DNA from: Prochlorococcus marinus str. MIT 0919 | GTDB lineage: Bacteria; Cyanobacteriota; Cyanobacteriia; PCC-6307; Cyanobiaceae | Direction: 5' to 3' | Length of the DNA: 64,000 bases | Assembly (NCBI RefSeq): GCF_027359375.1 | Contig: NZ_CP114779.1 | Coordinates: 310,001 to 374,000, forward strand | Shown: piece by piece, positions 54,152-64,000 of the stretch | How the letters are laid out: every line of letters starts with the position of its first letter | Position numbering within the stretch: the first letter of the stretch is position 1 | Program-made: the position numbers and the translations under genes | Notes under the pieces: generated by a model | Told to the model about the DNA's origin: nothing | What the model saw: the letters and a program-made list of their open reading frames with translations, nothing else | The model's database searches: none

Positions 54152-54865
54152 CTATATATGAGCTGTTGCTGCTGAATCGGCAAGTATTAATATTTCAGCG
54201 GATGTACTGATAAGTTTTGCAGGTGTTCTTGTATATTCTTCATACGGATCTACAAGTCTTTTAAGAGCAAGCTTTTTGGAACTACCACTCACTAAAAAAA
54301 TAACTTTTCTAGAGAGATTAATCGCAGTAGATGTAAGGGTAACCCTGTCTTGGTTATTACCACTACTAGTAGTCGCCAATGAGTCAAGTACATGAAGAGA
54401 ATGCGTTCCAGGGAATAAAGAAGCTGTATGGCCATCCTCTCCAAGACCTAACAAAACCAAATCAAAAAGAGGAGTACCCTTGTCAATGAAGGATTTTAAT
54501 AACATCTCAAATGCAGATGCACTTGCTTTAGGACTTTCCAGCTGGGTTGTAGGAATTGGGTAAAAGTTCGCTTCTGAGCCTGGAGGAGATGAAAGCAGTG
54601 TATTTTTAATCATCAAGGCATTACTTAAAGGGTGATCATAATCAACCCATCTTTCATCACCAAGAAATACATCTACCTTATTCCAAGCCAAATTTTCCTT
54701 GCCAAGTAAAGAATATGAAGCAGAAGGAGTAGAACCACCAGAAAGAGCTATACGGCATCTGGCATGTTGTTCTAAATTAAGCAATATATGGTGCTTTATA
54801 ATCTCTGAAGTTTTAATCGCAAGAGAATTCTTATCAGGGAATGATTGAATAGTGTAAGTAGACAT
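54152..54865 (-). CDS. pgl: 6-phosphogluconolactonase
   Basis: The enzyme hydrolyses 6-phosphogluconolactone in the oxidative pentose phosphate path. The 237 residues have IALSGGSTPSASYSLL, FLGDERWV and LVLLGLGEDGHTASLFPGT, the family's signature blocks (DevB/Pgl type). Length is normal. It follows gnd by 11 bases, so both enzymes of the path lie in one operon. Confidence 0.95.
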   Translation of the reverse strand: MSTYTIQSFPDKNSLAIKTSEIIKHHILLNLEQHARCRIALSGGSTPSASYSLLGKENLAWNKVDVFLGDERWVDYDHPLSNALMIKNTLLSSPPGSEANFYPIPTTQLESPKASASAFEMLLKSFIDKGTPLFDLVLLGLGEDGHTASLFPGTHSLHVLDSLATTSSGNNQDRVTLTSTAINLSRKVIFLVSGSSKKLALKRLVDPYEEYTRTPAKLISTSAEILILADSAATAHI

Positions 54866-54876
54866 ATATTAAATTA

Positions 54877-56292
54877 TTACAACCATTCAGTGTGGTACAC
54901 ACCATCCATATCTATACGCTCATAGGTATGGGAGCCAAAGCAATCACGCATCGCCTGTATCAAATTTTGAGGCAACCGAGAAGTTCTGTAGCTATTTAAA
55001 TAGTCTAATGTACTGCTAAAGCATGGGACTGGTATTCCAAGACTACTGGCATGAGATACAACCTTTGAAAGTCCTGGCAGCCTTTTTTGGATTTGAGTGC
55101 AAAACCAAGGATCCATACAGAGGTTTGAGAGTGCTGGATTTAAATTGTAAGCTTCTTGAATACGCTTCAACAATTTTGATCTAATAATACATCCGCCTTT
55201 CCAAATTTGTGCAATTTTAGGCATGCTCAAATTGTAGTCATATTCTTTTGATGCTAAAGTCATAATTTCAATGCCCTGTGCATAACTTGCAATAGTAGAC
55301 AAGACAACAGCATCCATAATGGCCGTAGTGTTATTTGAGGATGTGCCTAATTCATATGTGTCTAACGAGGGAGACTTAAACATTGAGTCTGCCAGAACTC
55401 TTTGTTTTTTTAAGGAGCTCATAACACGGGCATTAAGAGCAGCATATATTGTTGGAACTGAAGCACCTAATTGCAGTGCACTAACTACGGTCCATAACCC
55501 TGTACCCTTTTGACCAGCCTTATCCACAATTTTTTCTACAAGATTTGAGCCATCGGAAGGGTCCTTTGTTCTTAAGCAAATTTCTGTAATCTCAACTAAG
55601 AAAGAAGAAAGTTCCTCAGTTTCATTCCAATCTTTAAAAACATTTGCAATATCATCACAAGACATTTTTAGTGACCTCTTCATCAAATCGTATGCTTCAG
55701 CCAAGATTTGTTGAATGCCATATTCGATGCCGTTATGAACTGTCTTAACAAAGTGTCCTGATCCTCTTGGACCTATGTAGGCAACACAAGGGCCATCGTC
55801 TACCTGAGCTGCCATTTTAGTTAACAAGCCTTCAATAGCGTCATATGATTCTTTGGTGCCACCTGGCATCATACTAGGACCTTCAAAAGCTCCTTTTGCA
55901 CCACCTGAAACTCCCATTCCGATATATCCGAAACTTTTACTTTCTAGTTGTTGAACACGCCTTTCAGTATCTGAAAATAATGAATTGCCACCATCAATTA
56001 AAAGGTCTCCTTTCTCTAGGTGAGGAGAGATATCATTAATAACAGCGTCGGTTGCCGGTCCAGCCTTCACCATTAACAATATTCTTCTAGGGCGCTCTAG
56101 TTTGCTTACAAATTCTTGTAGGTTGCTTGCACCAGATATTGCCTTGCCAGCGCCCCTTCCCTGAAGGAAAGCCTCCGTTTTTGCATAAGTTCTATTAAAA
56201 ACAACACTAGAGAATCCATTCCTTTCAGCATTAAGGACGAGATTCTCTCCCATAACGCCAAGACCAACCAAACCAAAATGAGCCTTGGACAT
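54877..56292 (-). CDS. gnd: 6-phosphogluconate dehydrogenase
   Basis: It oxidises 6-phosphogluconate to ribulose 5-phosphate with NADPH. The 471 residues have LVGLGVMGENLVLNAERNGF, SGGAKGAFEGPSMMPGG, GSGHFVKTVHNGIEYG with the catalytic Lys, and the C-terminal substrate region near the SYRTSRLPQNLIQ stretch. Length is normal. The pair gnd-pgl supplies NADPH at night, while glpX and rpe nearby belong to the light cycle. Confidence 0.97.
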   Translation of the reverse strand: MSKAHFGLVGLGVMGENLVLNAERNGFSSVVFNRTYAKTEAFLQGRGAGKAISGASNLQEFVSKLERPRRILLMVKAGPATDAVINDISPHLEKGDLLIDGGNSLFSDTERRVQQLESKSFGYIGMGVSGGAKGAFEGPSMMPGGTKESYDAIEGLLTKMAAQVDDGPCVAYIGPRGSGHFVKTVHNGIEYGIQQILAEAYDLMKRSLKMSCDDIANVFKDWNETEELSSFLVEITEICLRTKDPSDGSNLVEKIVDKAGQKGTGLWTVVSALQLGASVPTIYAALNARVMSSLKKQRVLADSMFKSPSLDTYELGTSSNNTTAIMDAVVLSTIASYAQGIEIMTLASKEYDYNLSMPKIAQIWKGGCIIRSKLLKRIQEAYNLNPALSNLCMDPWFCTQIQKRLPGLSKVVSHASSLGIPVPCFSSTLDYLNSYRTSRLPQNLIQAMRDCFGSHTYERIDMDGVYHTEWL

Positions 56293-56444
56293 AAAGACAA
56301 AAATTCAACTTTGACAAGTGTGACTAAAGCTTTGGGAAAGTGCTGCTATTTAGACATAAATGTCAGCATTGAATGATGAATTACTTTATGAAATCTCTAC
56401 TAACTGGATAATTTAAACTTTGTTTTAAATATTTAAAGATAGTT

Positions 56445-57740
56445 TCAAATAATTGTTCCGTCAGAAATAGTTGCATTTTTTACAACAACAACAATACCGT
56501 TTCTGATATAAAAACCCTCTTCAGGTCTGTCAGCTTCTTCAATCCTGTCTTTGTTCACGATAGTTACGTTATCTCCAATACGAGTGTTTTTATCAAGGAT
56601 AGCTCTCTTGACAGTTGTTCCCTTTCCTACTCCTAGAGGGATGCCACCTCCAGATCGGAGAGCAATTCTCTCTTCTCCTGATTCATAAAAGTCTGATCCC
56701 ATTACAAGAGAATCTTTTAATACAACATCACTTTCTATCCTGCTTCTAACTCCTAAAACGCAATGATGGATACTACATGATTTAAGTATTGAACCTTCAC
56801 CAACTATTGATTCAGTTATTTGCGCATCAACCAATTTAGAAGGTGGTAGATATCGAGCACGTGTATATATAGGGAACTTCTCATCATAAAAACTAAAAGG
56901 AGGTTTTGGTTGCTGAGTAAGCGCTAAATTTGAGTCAAAAAATGCTCCTATTGTTCCTATATCTTCCCAATAATCATTGAAAACATAACTCTTTAAAGAA
57001 TCCCCTCTAGTTAAAGCCTCAGGTATAACTTCCTTACCAAAGTCCTTGTAAGATGGGTACTTATTTAACAAATCAAAAAGCGTTTCTCGACTGAAAACAT
57101 AAATTCCCATTGAAGCCAAGTAGGGTTTATCTCTCGATGATTCTTCATCTAATCCGAATCTCGAGGTATCTACTGCCATTGCCTTCAAAGAATCGCCTGT
57201 TGGCTTCTCTCTAAACTCTTTTATATTTCCATCTTCATCGGTTCTCATTAAACCAAACCCTTCTGCTTGTTCTGCATCAACTGGCAATGCTGCGACTGTT
57301 AAATCTGCTCCAGTAGAACGATGATGATTAACAAATTGGCTGTAATCCATTCTATAGAGCTGGTCACCAGAAAGAATTAAATATTGGTCAACATCCCATT
57401 CCTGAAAAATCCATTGATATTTCCTTACCGCATCGGCAGTACCTTCAAACCAGGAAGGGCTCTCAGGTGTTTGTTGTGCTGCTAAAACCTCAACAAAACC
57501 TTGAGCGAAGGGAGAACTTAAATTATAGGTTTGTGAAATATGCCTATTCAAAGAAGCACTATTGAACTGCGTTAAGACGTACATCTTGTTGATGTCCGAA
57601 TTAATGCAATTACTGATTGGAATATCGATCAATCGATATTTACCTGCAAGAGGGACGGCAGGCTTTGCCCTCATTTTGGTTAAAGGATAAAGGCGAGAAC
57701 CTTTACCTCCTCCAAGAATGATTGCCAGGACACGCTTCAT
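56445..57740 (-). CDS. glgC: Glucose-1-phosphate adenylyltransferase
   Basis: GlgC makes ADP-glucose for glycogen. The 431 residues start [20 protein letters not shown], with the nucleotide loop and [20 protein letters not shown]. Later blocks [14 protein letters not shown] and [13 protein letters not shown], and C-terminal beta-helix repeats, fit the allosteric cyanobacterial enzyme. Length is normal. Gaps of 152 bases (to gnd) and 117 bases (to hemA) suggest independent transcription. Confidence 0.97.
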   Translation of the reverse strand: MKRVLAIILGGGKGSRLYPLTKMRAKPAVPLAGKYRLIDIPISNCINSDINKMYVLTQFNSASLNRHISQTYNLSSPFAQGFVEVLAAQQTPESPSWFEGTADAVRKYQWIFQEWDVDQYLILSGDQLYRMDYSQFVNHHRSTGADLTVAALPVDAEQAEGFGLMRTDEDGNIKEFREKPTGDSLKAMAVDTSRFGLDEESSRDKPYLASMGIYVFSRETLFDLLNKYPSYKDFGKEVIPEALTRGDSLKSYVFNDYWEDIGTIGAFFDSNLALTQQPKPPFSFYDEKFPIYTRARYLPPSKLVDAQITESIVGEGSILKSCSIHHCVLGVRSRIESDVVLKDSLVMGSDFYESGEERIALRSGGGIPLGVGKGTTVKRAILDKNTRIGDNVTIVNKDRIEEADRPEEGFYIRNGIVVVVKNATISDGTII

Positions 57741-57857
57741 TCCGTTCCACTAATAGGCTTTGCGGTGCAAACCTAACGGATGATTGACGAAAATAAAAAT
57801 AAAACAGACACTTCGGAAAGATTTATAGGAGAAAATTTATTACAGGGAACTTTTTAA

Positions 57858-59165
57858 TTATTTCGAATCTGTTGAATCGAGTTCAAAAAGCGATGAAATA
57901 ACTTCTAAAGCGATTTTTCGTTGAGCGCTTTGTTGAGGAGCTCTGAGGTTTGTTACAGGAGTATGAAGGATCTTATTAATTATCCCTTTACTCAGAGCTT
58001 CTACAACTTTACGTTCTCTGGCTGAAAAATCTGGTCCCATGCGGCTTAGAGCCTTCTGCAACTCTTCTTTTCTTATAGATTCTAAATTTGATCTCAAGAG
58101 ATTAATAGTTGGAACAGCTTCTAGGCTTGCCCACCACTGAAGGAAAGTTGTGACTTCTTCAGTTATTAAATTTTCTGCTTCTTGAGCTATTAATTGCCTA
58201 GCTTCCTGATTTCGTGAAACTACTTCTTGAAGATCATCAACATCATGAGAATCTATTCCAATGATGCTTCCAACATCGTCAGAAATATTTCTTGGGACTC
58301 CTATATCTATCAATCGTAATTTGCCTTTAATGTTTAAAGAACTTATTCGAGAAGCATCAATTATAGGCTTGTCTGAAGCTGTACTAGTAAATACCAAGCT
58401 TGAGTTTTGCAAGCAATCATCCAACTGATCAAGCTGCTTACACTTAATATTTAGTTCTGTAAAATCACTCGCCAACGATTCTGCACGTTCAAGAGTTCTA
58501 TTTAAAAGCGTTAAATCAGCGCATCCTTTTGAAGATAAATGCTGTATCAAGAGTCGACTCATTCTTCCTGCACCAACCACAGATATACGTTCAGAGGAAA
58601 GACTAACTAGCTCATCCTTGCCCTGAGCTTGGCCTATTTTAAGTTGGGCAAGCTCAACAGCTGCTGAACTTATAGATACTGCTCCTGTACCTAAGTTTGT
58701 TTCGCTCCTTACTCTTTTTCCAGTGCTAACAGCTTGGGTCAGGAGTCTATTAAGTATTGGCCCCATAGAATGATTTTCCTGACCTAATCGAACCATTTTT
58801 TTAACCTGTAAGAGTATTTGACCTTCTCCTAAAACAAGACTGTCGAGACCACCAGCGACCCTCATTACATGTCGAATTGCTTCAGAGTGTTTATATGAAA
58901 ATAGATGAGGCTCTAAATGAGCATTATCTAGTCCTGAATGAGAACTTAAAAAGTTCTTTAATTCTTTTATTCCTTGTTCGGAGTCTCTTACAAATGAATA
59001 GATTTCGAGCCTATTACAAGTACTAAGTATTGAAACTTCAACAATTTGTTGATTTAGTTTTAATGCATTAAATGCTCCTTCAATATCGTTTTCAGAAATA
59101 CTGAGCTTTTCTCGGACTTCAACTGGTGCTGTCCGATGACTAAGACCGACGACAGCAATGTTCAT
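57858..59165 (-). CDS. hemA: Glutamyl-tRNA reductase
   Basis: HemA makes glutamate-1-semialdehyde, the first step to heme and chlorophyll. The 435 residues have VVGLSHRTAPVEVREKL, EVSILSTCNRLEIYSF with the catalytic Cys, LVLGEGQILLQVK and VVGAGRMSRLLIQHL (NADPH-binding). The C-terminal dimerisation helix is present. It is separated by 29 bases from glpX on the same strand. Confidence 0.97.
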   Translation of the reverse strand: MNIAVVGLSHRTAPVEVREKLSISENDIEGAFNALKLNQQIVEVSILSTCNRLEIYSFVRDSEQGIKELKNFLSSHSGLDNAHLEPHLFSYKHSEAIRHVMRVAGGLDSLVLGEGQILLQVKKMVRLGQENHSMGPILNRLLTQAVSTGKRVRSETNLGTGAVSISSAAVELAQLKIGQAQGKDELVSLSSERISVVGAGRMSRLLIQHLSSKGCADLTLLNRTLERAESLASDFTELNIKCKQLDQLDDCLQNSSLVFTSTASDKPIIDASRISSLNIKGKLRLIDIGVPRNISDDVGSIIGIDSHDVDDLQEVVSRNQEARQLIAQEAENLITEEVTTFLQWWASLEAVPTINLLRSNLESIRKEELQKALSRMGPDFSARERKVVEALSKGIINKILHTPVTNLRAPQQSAQRKIALEVISSLFELDSTDSK

Positions 59166-59194
59166 AAAACTAATTCCAAAAGGGCTAAATGGTT

Positions 59195-60199
59195 TTAATT
59201 CAAAGCAATGCTTTGTGCGCCATCCTTGATATGGACAGTGTTAGTAAATCGCGCTGTGTCATCAAGAGTACTGATTACAAGGCTACTAGTTCGAGTGCAA
59301 TCTTTCTCAAACTTCACCCCATGAAAGAGCAAACCATCTGTAATTCCACTACCGGCAAACACAACGTTATTCCCGGAAGCAAGTTCTTCTGCTTCATAAA
59401 TCTTGTCAATATCTGTAATACCCATTTCATTTAAACGTTGGATATTACCCTCCTTTGTATAGTCAGCCCATTCAGAAGTCATTGCAATTGCTGGGTCATA
59501 GACAAGCTGTCCTTGGAAATGTCCGCCAAGAGCCCTCATCGCTGCCGCTGATATAACACCTTCAGGAGCTGCCCCGATACCCATTAGACAGTGAGTGCCG
59601 GTACCTGCAAAGCCACAAGCAATAGCTGCCTGAACATCTCCATCAGAAATAGGCTGAACTTTAGCTCCAGTGGAACGAATTTCAGAAATTAATTCTTTGT
59701 GCCTAGCTCTATCCATAACAACAATTGTCAACTGATCAGCGGATAAGCCCAAACATTCAGAAAGTATACGAATGTTTTCAGTAGCAGAATTACGAATATC
59801 AACCTTCCCTTTAGCTGCAGGAGGAGCAGCAAGTTTCTTCATATAAAAATCAGGAGCATTAAAGAGGCCACCTTTATCAGATGCAGCAAGAACTGCCATT
59901 GACCCTCTTTGGTTATTAGCGCAAAGGTTTGTCCCTTCACAAGGATCGACGGCAAAATCCACACCTGGACCAGAGCCTGTTCCTACTTCTTCGCCTATAT
60001 AGAGCATAGGAGCTTCATCTCTTTCTCCTTCTCCTATAACTATTCTCCCTTGCATTTCAATTTGACCCATGCGCTTTCGCATTGCCTCAACGGCTGCAGC
60101 ATCAGCTTCGTCTTTTTTGCCTAAGCCTGTTAACTGAGCAGAAGCTATTGCTGCCTGTTCTACAACCTCGAGAATTTCTTGAATTAGAGTGCGATCCAC
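59195..60199 (-). CDS. glpX: Fructose-1,6-/sedoheptulose-1,7-bisphosphatase, class II
   Basis: This class II (GlpX) phosphatase acts on fructose 1,6- and sedoheptulose 1,7-bisphosphate in the Calvin cycle. From the GTG at 60199 the protein is 334 residues, beginning [20 protein letters not shown], exactly the family's usual start; the TTG at 60208 adds three unconserved residues. Metal-binding blocks are [17 protein letters not shown] and [10 protein letters not shown]. Gaps and strand suggest it may share a transcript with hemA. Confidence 0.96.
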   Translation of the reverse strand: MDRTLIQEILEVVEQAAIASAQLTGLGKKDEADAAAVEAMRKRMGQIEMQGRIVIGEGERDEAPMLYIGEEVGTGSGPGVDFAVDPCEGTNLCANNQRGSMAVLAASDKGGLFNAPDFYMKKLAAPPAAKGKVDIRNSATENIRILSECLGLSADQLTIVVMDRARHKELISEIRSTGAKVQPISDGDVQAAIACGFAGTGTHCLMGIGAAPEGVISAAAMRALGGHFQGQLVYDPAIAMTSEWADYTKEGNIQRLNEMGITDIDKIYEAEELASGNNVVFAGSGITDGLLFHGVKFEKDCTRTSSLVISTLDDTARFTNTVHIKDGAQSIALN

Positions 60200-60395
60200 T
60201 GGAAACAAAAGTTGGGGGAAATTTAGAGCTAGGCCAGAAAGGATGGATTCTTGTGATTAGTAAAAAAACCAATCAATAGAAATTTCCGTTTACCTGAATT
60301 ATTGGTCGAGCGGGGACAACTTTATCAGTGGAAGGAATAACTCTTTGAAATGATCAATGAATCAATAGAATCTCTGACATCCAATCATAAAAATA

Positions 60396-61151
60396 ATGAC
60401 CTCTTCAAACACATCCATCGGTTCTCACCCACATAGGCCTGTACAGATAATTCCGTCTGTACTACCAGCTGATTGGGCCAATATGGGCCAGTGCGTAAAA
60501 GACCTAGAGAATGCAGGCGTAGACAGAATTCAGTTTGATGTAATGGACGGAAATTTTGTACCAAATCTAACTTTTGGCCCCGAAATGATTGCTGCCTGCA
60601 GAAAATACTGCAATGTACCTTTCGAAACTCAACTAATGGTTAGTCAATACAACTGCGAAACGATGCTTGAAGCATACGTAAATGCTACAAAAGGTCCCAA
60701 CGGTGAACCTGGTGTTGTAATTGCCCATGTAGAAGCAAATGTTCATCTCCATAGGATCCTTGGTAAAATTAGACAACTTGGAGGATCACCTTCTGTAGCG
60801 TTAAACCCTCATACACCTGTTGAAATGGTCAAAAATATTTTAGATATGGTCGATCATGTTCTTGTAATGACAGTTAATCCAGGTTTTGGTGGCCAAGCTT
60901 ACATTCCAACAATGCTAGAAAAAATAAGTGAGTTGAGAAATATTATTACAAGCAGATCATTAGATGTAGATATAGAGGTAGATGGAGGAATTAAAGCAGA
61001 TTGGACAATATCTCAATGCGCAGGTGCAGGAGCTAATTGTTTCATAGCTGGTAGCGGTATGTTTGCATATCCATCTTTAAAAGAAGGTTGTGATGAACTG
61101 CGGAAGGTAGCGATTGATGCACAATCAGGGAATGTACTTTCGAAAAATTAA
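60396..61151 (+). CDS. rpe: Ribulose-phosphate 3-epimerase
   Basis: It converts xylulose 5-phosphate to ribulose 5-phosphate. The 251 residues have IIPSVLPADWANMG, RIQFDVMDGNFVPNLTFGP, LMVSQYNCE-type block, VLVMTVNPGFGGQ and IEVDGGIKADWT. The N-terminus (TSSNTSIGSHPHRP) is longer than in E. coli but typical of cyanobacteria. It is divergent from glpX with 196 bases between start codons; the gap (60200-60395) shows no other gene. Confidence 0.96.
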   Translation: MTSSNTSIGSHPHRPVQIIPSVLPADWANMGQCVKDLENAGVDRIQFDVMDGNFVPNLTFGPEMIAACRKYCNVPFETQLMVSQYNCETMLEAYVNATKGPNGEPGVVIAHVEANVHLHRILGKIRQLGGSPSVALNPHTPVEMVKNILDMVDHVLVMTVNPGFGGQAYIPTMLEKISELRNIITSRSLDVDIEVDGGIKADWTISQCAGAGANCFIAGSGMFAYPSLKEGCDELRKVAIDAQSGNVLSKN

Positions 61152-61171
61152 TAAATTAATTTGAAAAGTAA

Positions 61172-62101
61172 TCAAGATAAAAACCAACCATAACTATGCA
61201 AGCCGATTCCTAATAAATTCACTCCTAGATAACATATAATTACTACAAATAAGCCGAACAAAGCTATTAAGGCTGGCTTTCTACCTTGCCAACCTTTTGT
61301 TATTCGCGCATGTAAATAAGCTGCATACACTAACCAGGAGATCAAAGCCCATGTTTCCTTAGGGTCCCAACTCCACCAAGTACCCCAAGCTTCGTTAGCC
61401 CAAACAGCACCACTAATTAGACCGAAAGTTAAAAGTAAAAAACCTAAAGTTATAATCCTATAACTCAAATTATCTAAATACTCAGCATCTGAGAATAATT
61501 TAGAAGAGTTTTCGACAAGAGGTTTTGTTAAATTAGAGAAGTTGGTTTTGAATCCACCAATGCCTATTGAGCTGCCTCGAATCTGAAGCTCTTCTGAAAC
61601 ATTGGTGAATAAAACAGCCAAGGAAAGAAGAGAGCCAAGCATTAAAGCAGCGTAGCTACACATAATTACTGTTACATGCATAACTAGCCAACTAGATCTT
61701 AAAGCTGGAACTAAATTTCCTGTAAGTTGTAATTGCTCTGGAAGGGCAAAGCTAGCAAATGAGATAGTCAATAAGGAAAATGGCGTGAAAAGTGCTGGAA
61801 TAACGGGAGAGTTATAGTTTCTTTCTATTAACAGTTGGAGTAATGTAGAGGTCCATGTTAAAAAGCATAGTGATTCATATAAATTACTTACAGGGAAATG
61901 ACCAGATTGAAGCCACCTTAAAGTTAATTGAGAAGCGAGAGTAAGATTAGAGATGGCTATAAATACTTTCACAAAGGACGATGTACGGTTAGAAGCAATG
62001 CCCCAAAACGCGAAAGGCAAGGCAAATAATATAAATAAAAAGGATATAAAACCAAGAATTAATGAAGGATCATCGAAACTAGTGATAAAAGGGATAGTCA
62101 T
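61172..62101 (-). CDS. ccsA: Cytochrome c biogenesis protein CcsA (ResC/Ycf5)
   Basis: CcsA passes heme across the membrane and attaches it to apocytochromes c in the System II pathway. The 309 residues have many hydrophobic spans and the signature [19 protein letters not shown], the tryptophan-rich heme-handling motif. Length is typical. Its partner Ccs1 is not in the window. Thylakoid location is expected. Confidence 0.96.
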   Translation of the reverse strand: MTIPFITSFDDPSLILGFISFLFILFALPFAFWGIASNRTSSFVKVFIAISNLTLASQLTLRWLQSGHFPVSNLYESLCFLTWTSTLLQLLIERNYNSPVIPALFTPFSLLTISFASFALPEQLQLTGNLVPALRSSWLVMHVTVIMCSYAALMLGSLLSLAVLFTNVSEELQIRGSSIGIGGFKTNFSNLTKPLVENSSKLFSDAEYLDNLSYRIITLGFLLLTFGLISGAVWANEAWGTWWSWDPKETWALISWLVYAAYLHARITKGWQGRKPALIALFGLFVVIICYLGVNLLGIGLHSYGWFLS

Positions 62102-62138
62102 TATTGTTAAATATGTTCTTATTCTATTATGAATGGCT

Positions 62139-63320
62139 TTAATTAGCTTGTTTTAATAAATAGGCTCCACTAAGAAGCGATATAAAAACTGGAGCCCATG
62201 CTGAAATGACAGGGTTTACAGCACCACTTACTCCAAAAGAACTAAAAGTAAAGCTCAAAACATAATAAAAAAGTATTAAGACAACACTCAAACCAAAACC
62301 TTGGCTTCTACTTGTTGAGGTATTTGGCTTTGCACCAAGAGAAGAACCAATCAAAGCGAAAACAATACAAGCCATGGGCAAGGTAAATTTCTCTTGAATT
62401 CTTACTTTCATTCTTCGCGCTTCTTTAATATTTCCACTTTTTATATAAAGTTGTTCAGCCTGTAAAGCTTCTGCAACGGTCATATCATTTGCATCCTTTG
62501 GGATAGAACCTATATTTATGGGCCCAGTACCAAGGGGATAAGAATAACTCTCAAATTTAGTAGTAGTAGAATTTCCATTAGGAGACAGAGTTAAAATCAT
62601 CCCATCAAAAAATTCCCAAAAATCTTGCGACTCATTCCATAATGCCTTTTCAGCAACTATCATTTGCGTATATCCTTTTTTAGAAAAATCTAAAAGCGTT
62701 AAATTTAATATTTGTTTCTTATCAATTTTACCAGCATAAAATAAATGCGTAAGCGTCTTCCTTCCTTTATCTTCATCAAATCCTTCAACACGACCTTTCT
62801 TTGAAAAAATAATATCTTCGCCTATCTGGGTTGAGATAGCTTTACCAAGAGAATTTTGAAGTATATATTCTGATGCTCGATTCGAACGTGGAACAATACT
62901 ATTGTTAAATATAAAGGTTAAAGATGTAATTAATAAAGCAAGTACCATCGCAGGTGCTATCATTCTTGTAGTAGATATACCAATACTTCTAAGCGCTTTT
63001 AATTCACTATTAGATGACAATCTACTATAGGCAAGCAAAGTAGCCATAAGAACAGCCATCGGGAAAGAAAGAACCATAAATCCCGGTATTCTCAAAAGAA
63101 AAACTCTTAATGCAATATTAAATGGCAACCCAGATTCAACAATCTGTCTAACAAGATCGAACATGACACCGACAGACAGAGAAACCACTGTGAATGCGGA
63201 GATAGCAAAAAATAGAGGAGGGAATAATTCACTTAAAAGCCACCTATCTAGGAGTGGTATCTGCCGCCATTTCCTCACAAATGACCGTAGGAAAGATATT
63301 GTTAGAGTTAAAGGTTTCAT
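62139..63320 (-). CDS. LptF/LptG-family permease
   Basis: The protein has 393 residues with a span near the N-terminus ([16 protein letters not shown]), further spans around [20 protein letters not shown] and two at the C-terminus, and a large periplasmic loop between about residues 135 and 290. This is the YjgP/YjgQ topology of LptF/LptG, the permease of the lipopolysaccharide exporter. The lptB-like ATPase gene lies just upstream on the same strand (11-base gap), so the two form an export operon. Cyanobacteria often carry one gene of this type, so F versus G cannot be fixed. Confidence 0.88.
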   Translation of the reverse strand: MKPLTLTISFLRSFVRKWRQIPLLDRWLLSELFPPLFFAISAFTVVSLSVGVMFDLVRQIVESGLPFNIALRVFLLRIPGFMVLSFPMAVLMATLLAYSRLSSNSELKALRSIGISTTRMIAPAMVLALLITSLTFIFNNSIVPRSNRASEYILQNSLGKAISTQIGEDIIFSKKGRVEGFDEDKGRKTLTHLFYAGKIDKKQILNLTLLDFSKKGYTQMIVAEKALWNESQDFWEFFDGMILTLSPNGNSTTTKFESYSYPLGTGPINIGSIPKDANDMTVAEALQAEQLYIKSGNIKEARRMKVRIQEKFTLPMACIVFALIGSSLGAKPNTSTSRSQGFGLSVVLILFYYVLSFTFSSFGVSGAVNPVISAWAPVFISLLSGAYLLKQAN

Positions 63321-63331
63321 GTAATTAGAAA

Positions 63332-64000
63332 TTATAATTTAAAATCTTTACCTAAATAATGAGTCTTGACCAAAGGGTTATTAGCTACTTCATATGATGA
63401 GCCTGAGGCTAAAATTTTGCCGTCACTTAATATATAAGACCTGTCCGTAATAGCTAAAGTTTCTCGTACATTATGATCAGTTATAAGTATGCCCATACCC
63501 CTAGATTTAAGTTTTTGAATAAGTCCCTGTAAATCAACTACCGCCATAGGATCAACACCTGCAAAAGGTTCATCAAGGAGTAGATACTTAGGACCTGATT
63601 GACCTAACGCTAAAGCCCTTGCGACTTCGCATCTTCTACGTTCACCGCCTGAAAGTTGATAACCCCGTCTTTGAATAAAAGAGCTTAAATTAAATTCATC
63701 TACAATTCTTTCTCGGCGTATACGAGAGTGAGAGTGAGATGTAGATCCTTGAGCCAGAGCTATATCTAGATTTTGCTGAACAGTTAGCTGCCTAAACACA
63801 CTTGATTCCTGAGGTAAATATCCAACACCTAAACGAGCCCTGTGGGGCATGGAAAGGTTTGTAATTTGCTGATGTTCAAGGAAAACACCGCCAATATCTG
63901 GGCTAAGCAATCCAATGATTAAATTAAATGTTGTAGTTTTCCCGGCTCCATTAGGGCCTAAAAGACCAACCACTTCTCCTGGAAGAACGTCTAAAGAAAT
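63332..64000 (-). CDS. lptB: LptB-type ABC ATPase, N-terminus cut by window edge
   Basis: This ATPase drives lipopolysaccharide export. The visible 222 codons start within the first strand (ISLDVLPGEVVGLLGPNGAG) and contain Walker A GPNGAGKTT, signature LSGGERRRCEVARAL, Walker B YLLLDEPFAGVD and the switch in GILITDHNVRETL. The GTG at 63973 is a codon inside the protein, not its start; the frame runs off the right edge. The gene is upstream of the permease, as in other lpt operons. Confidence 0.93.
   Translation of the reverse strand: MSLDVLPGEVVGLLGPNGAGKTTTFNLIIGLLSPDIGGVFLEHQQITNLSMPHRARLGVGYLPQESSVFRQLTVQQNLDIALAQGSTSHSHSRIRRERIVDEFNLSSFIQRRGYQLSGGERRRCEVARALALGQSGPKYLLLDEPFAGVDPMAVVDLQGLIQKLKSRGMGILITDHNVRETLAITDRSYILSDGKILASGSSYEVANNPLVKTHYLGKDFKL

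Noticed and set aside
63332-63973. GTG at 63973 as the start of the lptB-like gene
   Set aside because: The reading frame continues to the window edge with typical first-strand residues before Walker A, so the gene is truncated by the window.

Overview
The window is a stretch of chromosome from a low-light-adapted Prochlorococcus (marine picocyanobacterium). The base composition is AT-rich, genes are tightly packed on both strands, and many neighbours overlap by one to a few bases. Two genes encode Pcb-type chlorophyll a/b antenna proteins. Cyanobacterial housekeeping genes (chlH, hemA, glgC, glpX, ccsA, accD) sit among the small conserved families typical of this genus. More than one pcb gene favours a low-light ecotype over a high-light one; the exact strain cannot be read from the sequence.

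Layout. 1-16.4 kb is core metabolism: a cut-off UbiH-like flavoprotein, dapB, chlH, folP-tpiA, an ABC exporter, carB, a DUF3318-rsfS-CGLD27-asparaginase chain, and the initiator tRNA with its terminator. 16.5-26.1 kb is the most distinctive part. Two pcb genes point away from each other around a cassette holding a Rieske oxygenase of the chlorophyllide/pheophorbide oxygenase type, a 34-codon membrane mini-gene wedged between that oxygenase and a solitary ABC ATPase, a zinc-ribbon membrane protein and a peroxiredoxin-like protein. Beyond the second pcb lies an iron-linked set: a cysteine-rich Crp-type regulator, ferritin, a lysine/cysteine-rich micro-ORF and an iron ABC-transporter ATPase. Heptamers resembling Fur half-sites occur before the regulator and beside ferritin. 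26.2-43.5 kb returns to housekeeping (nth, pgsA, hisA, ruvX, proB, lpxD, leuB, prk, accD) mixed with lineage-specific genes, including a DUF296-glutaredoxin fusion. 43.5-64 kb is dominated by carbon metabolism and pathways linked to it: class I and class II aldolases side by side, pgl-gnd, glgC, hemA, glpX and rpe, then purS/purQ, ilvD, ccsA and two Lpt transport genes, the last cut by the window edge.

How the genes fit together. Calvin-cycle, glycolytic and oxidative pentose phosphate steps (tpiA, prk, both aldolases, glpX, rpe, pgl, gnd) and glycogen precursor synthesis (glgC) cover light fixation and dark use of sugar. chlH and hemA feed chlorophyll synthesis, and the Rieske enzyme may act on the same pigments that the Pcb proteins bind. 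The regulator, ferritin, FutC-like ATPase and nearby pcb suggest that part of the antenna is tied to iron supply; this is inference from gene order and motifs.

Several genes shorter than about 60 codons were found by reading the gaps: 59 codons at 18144, 48 at 18417, 34 at 19872, 40 at 24859, 26 at 29711 (minus) and 59 at 48747 (minus, GTG start). Only one RNA gene was recognised. No insertion sequence, CRISPR array, prophage or rRNA was seen.
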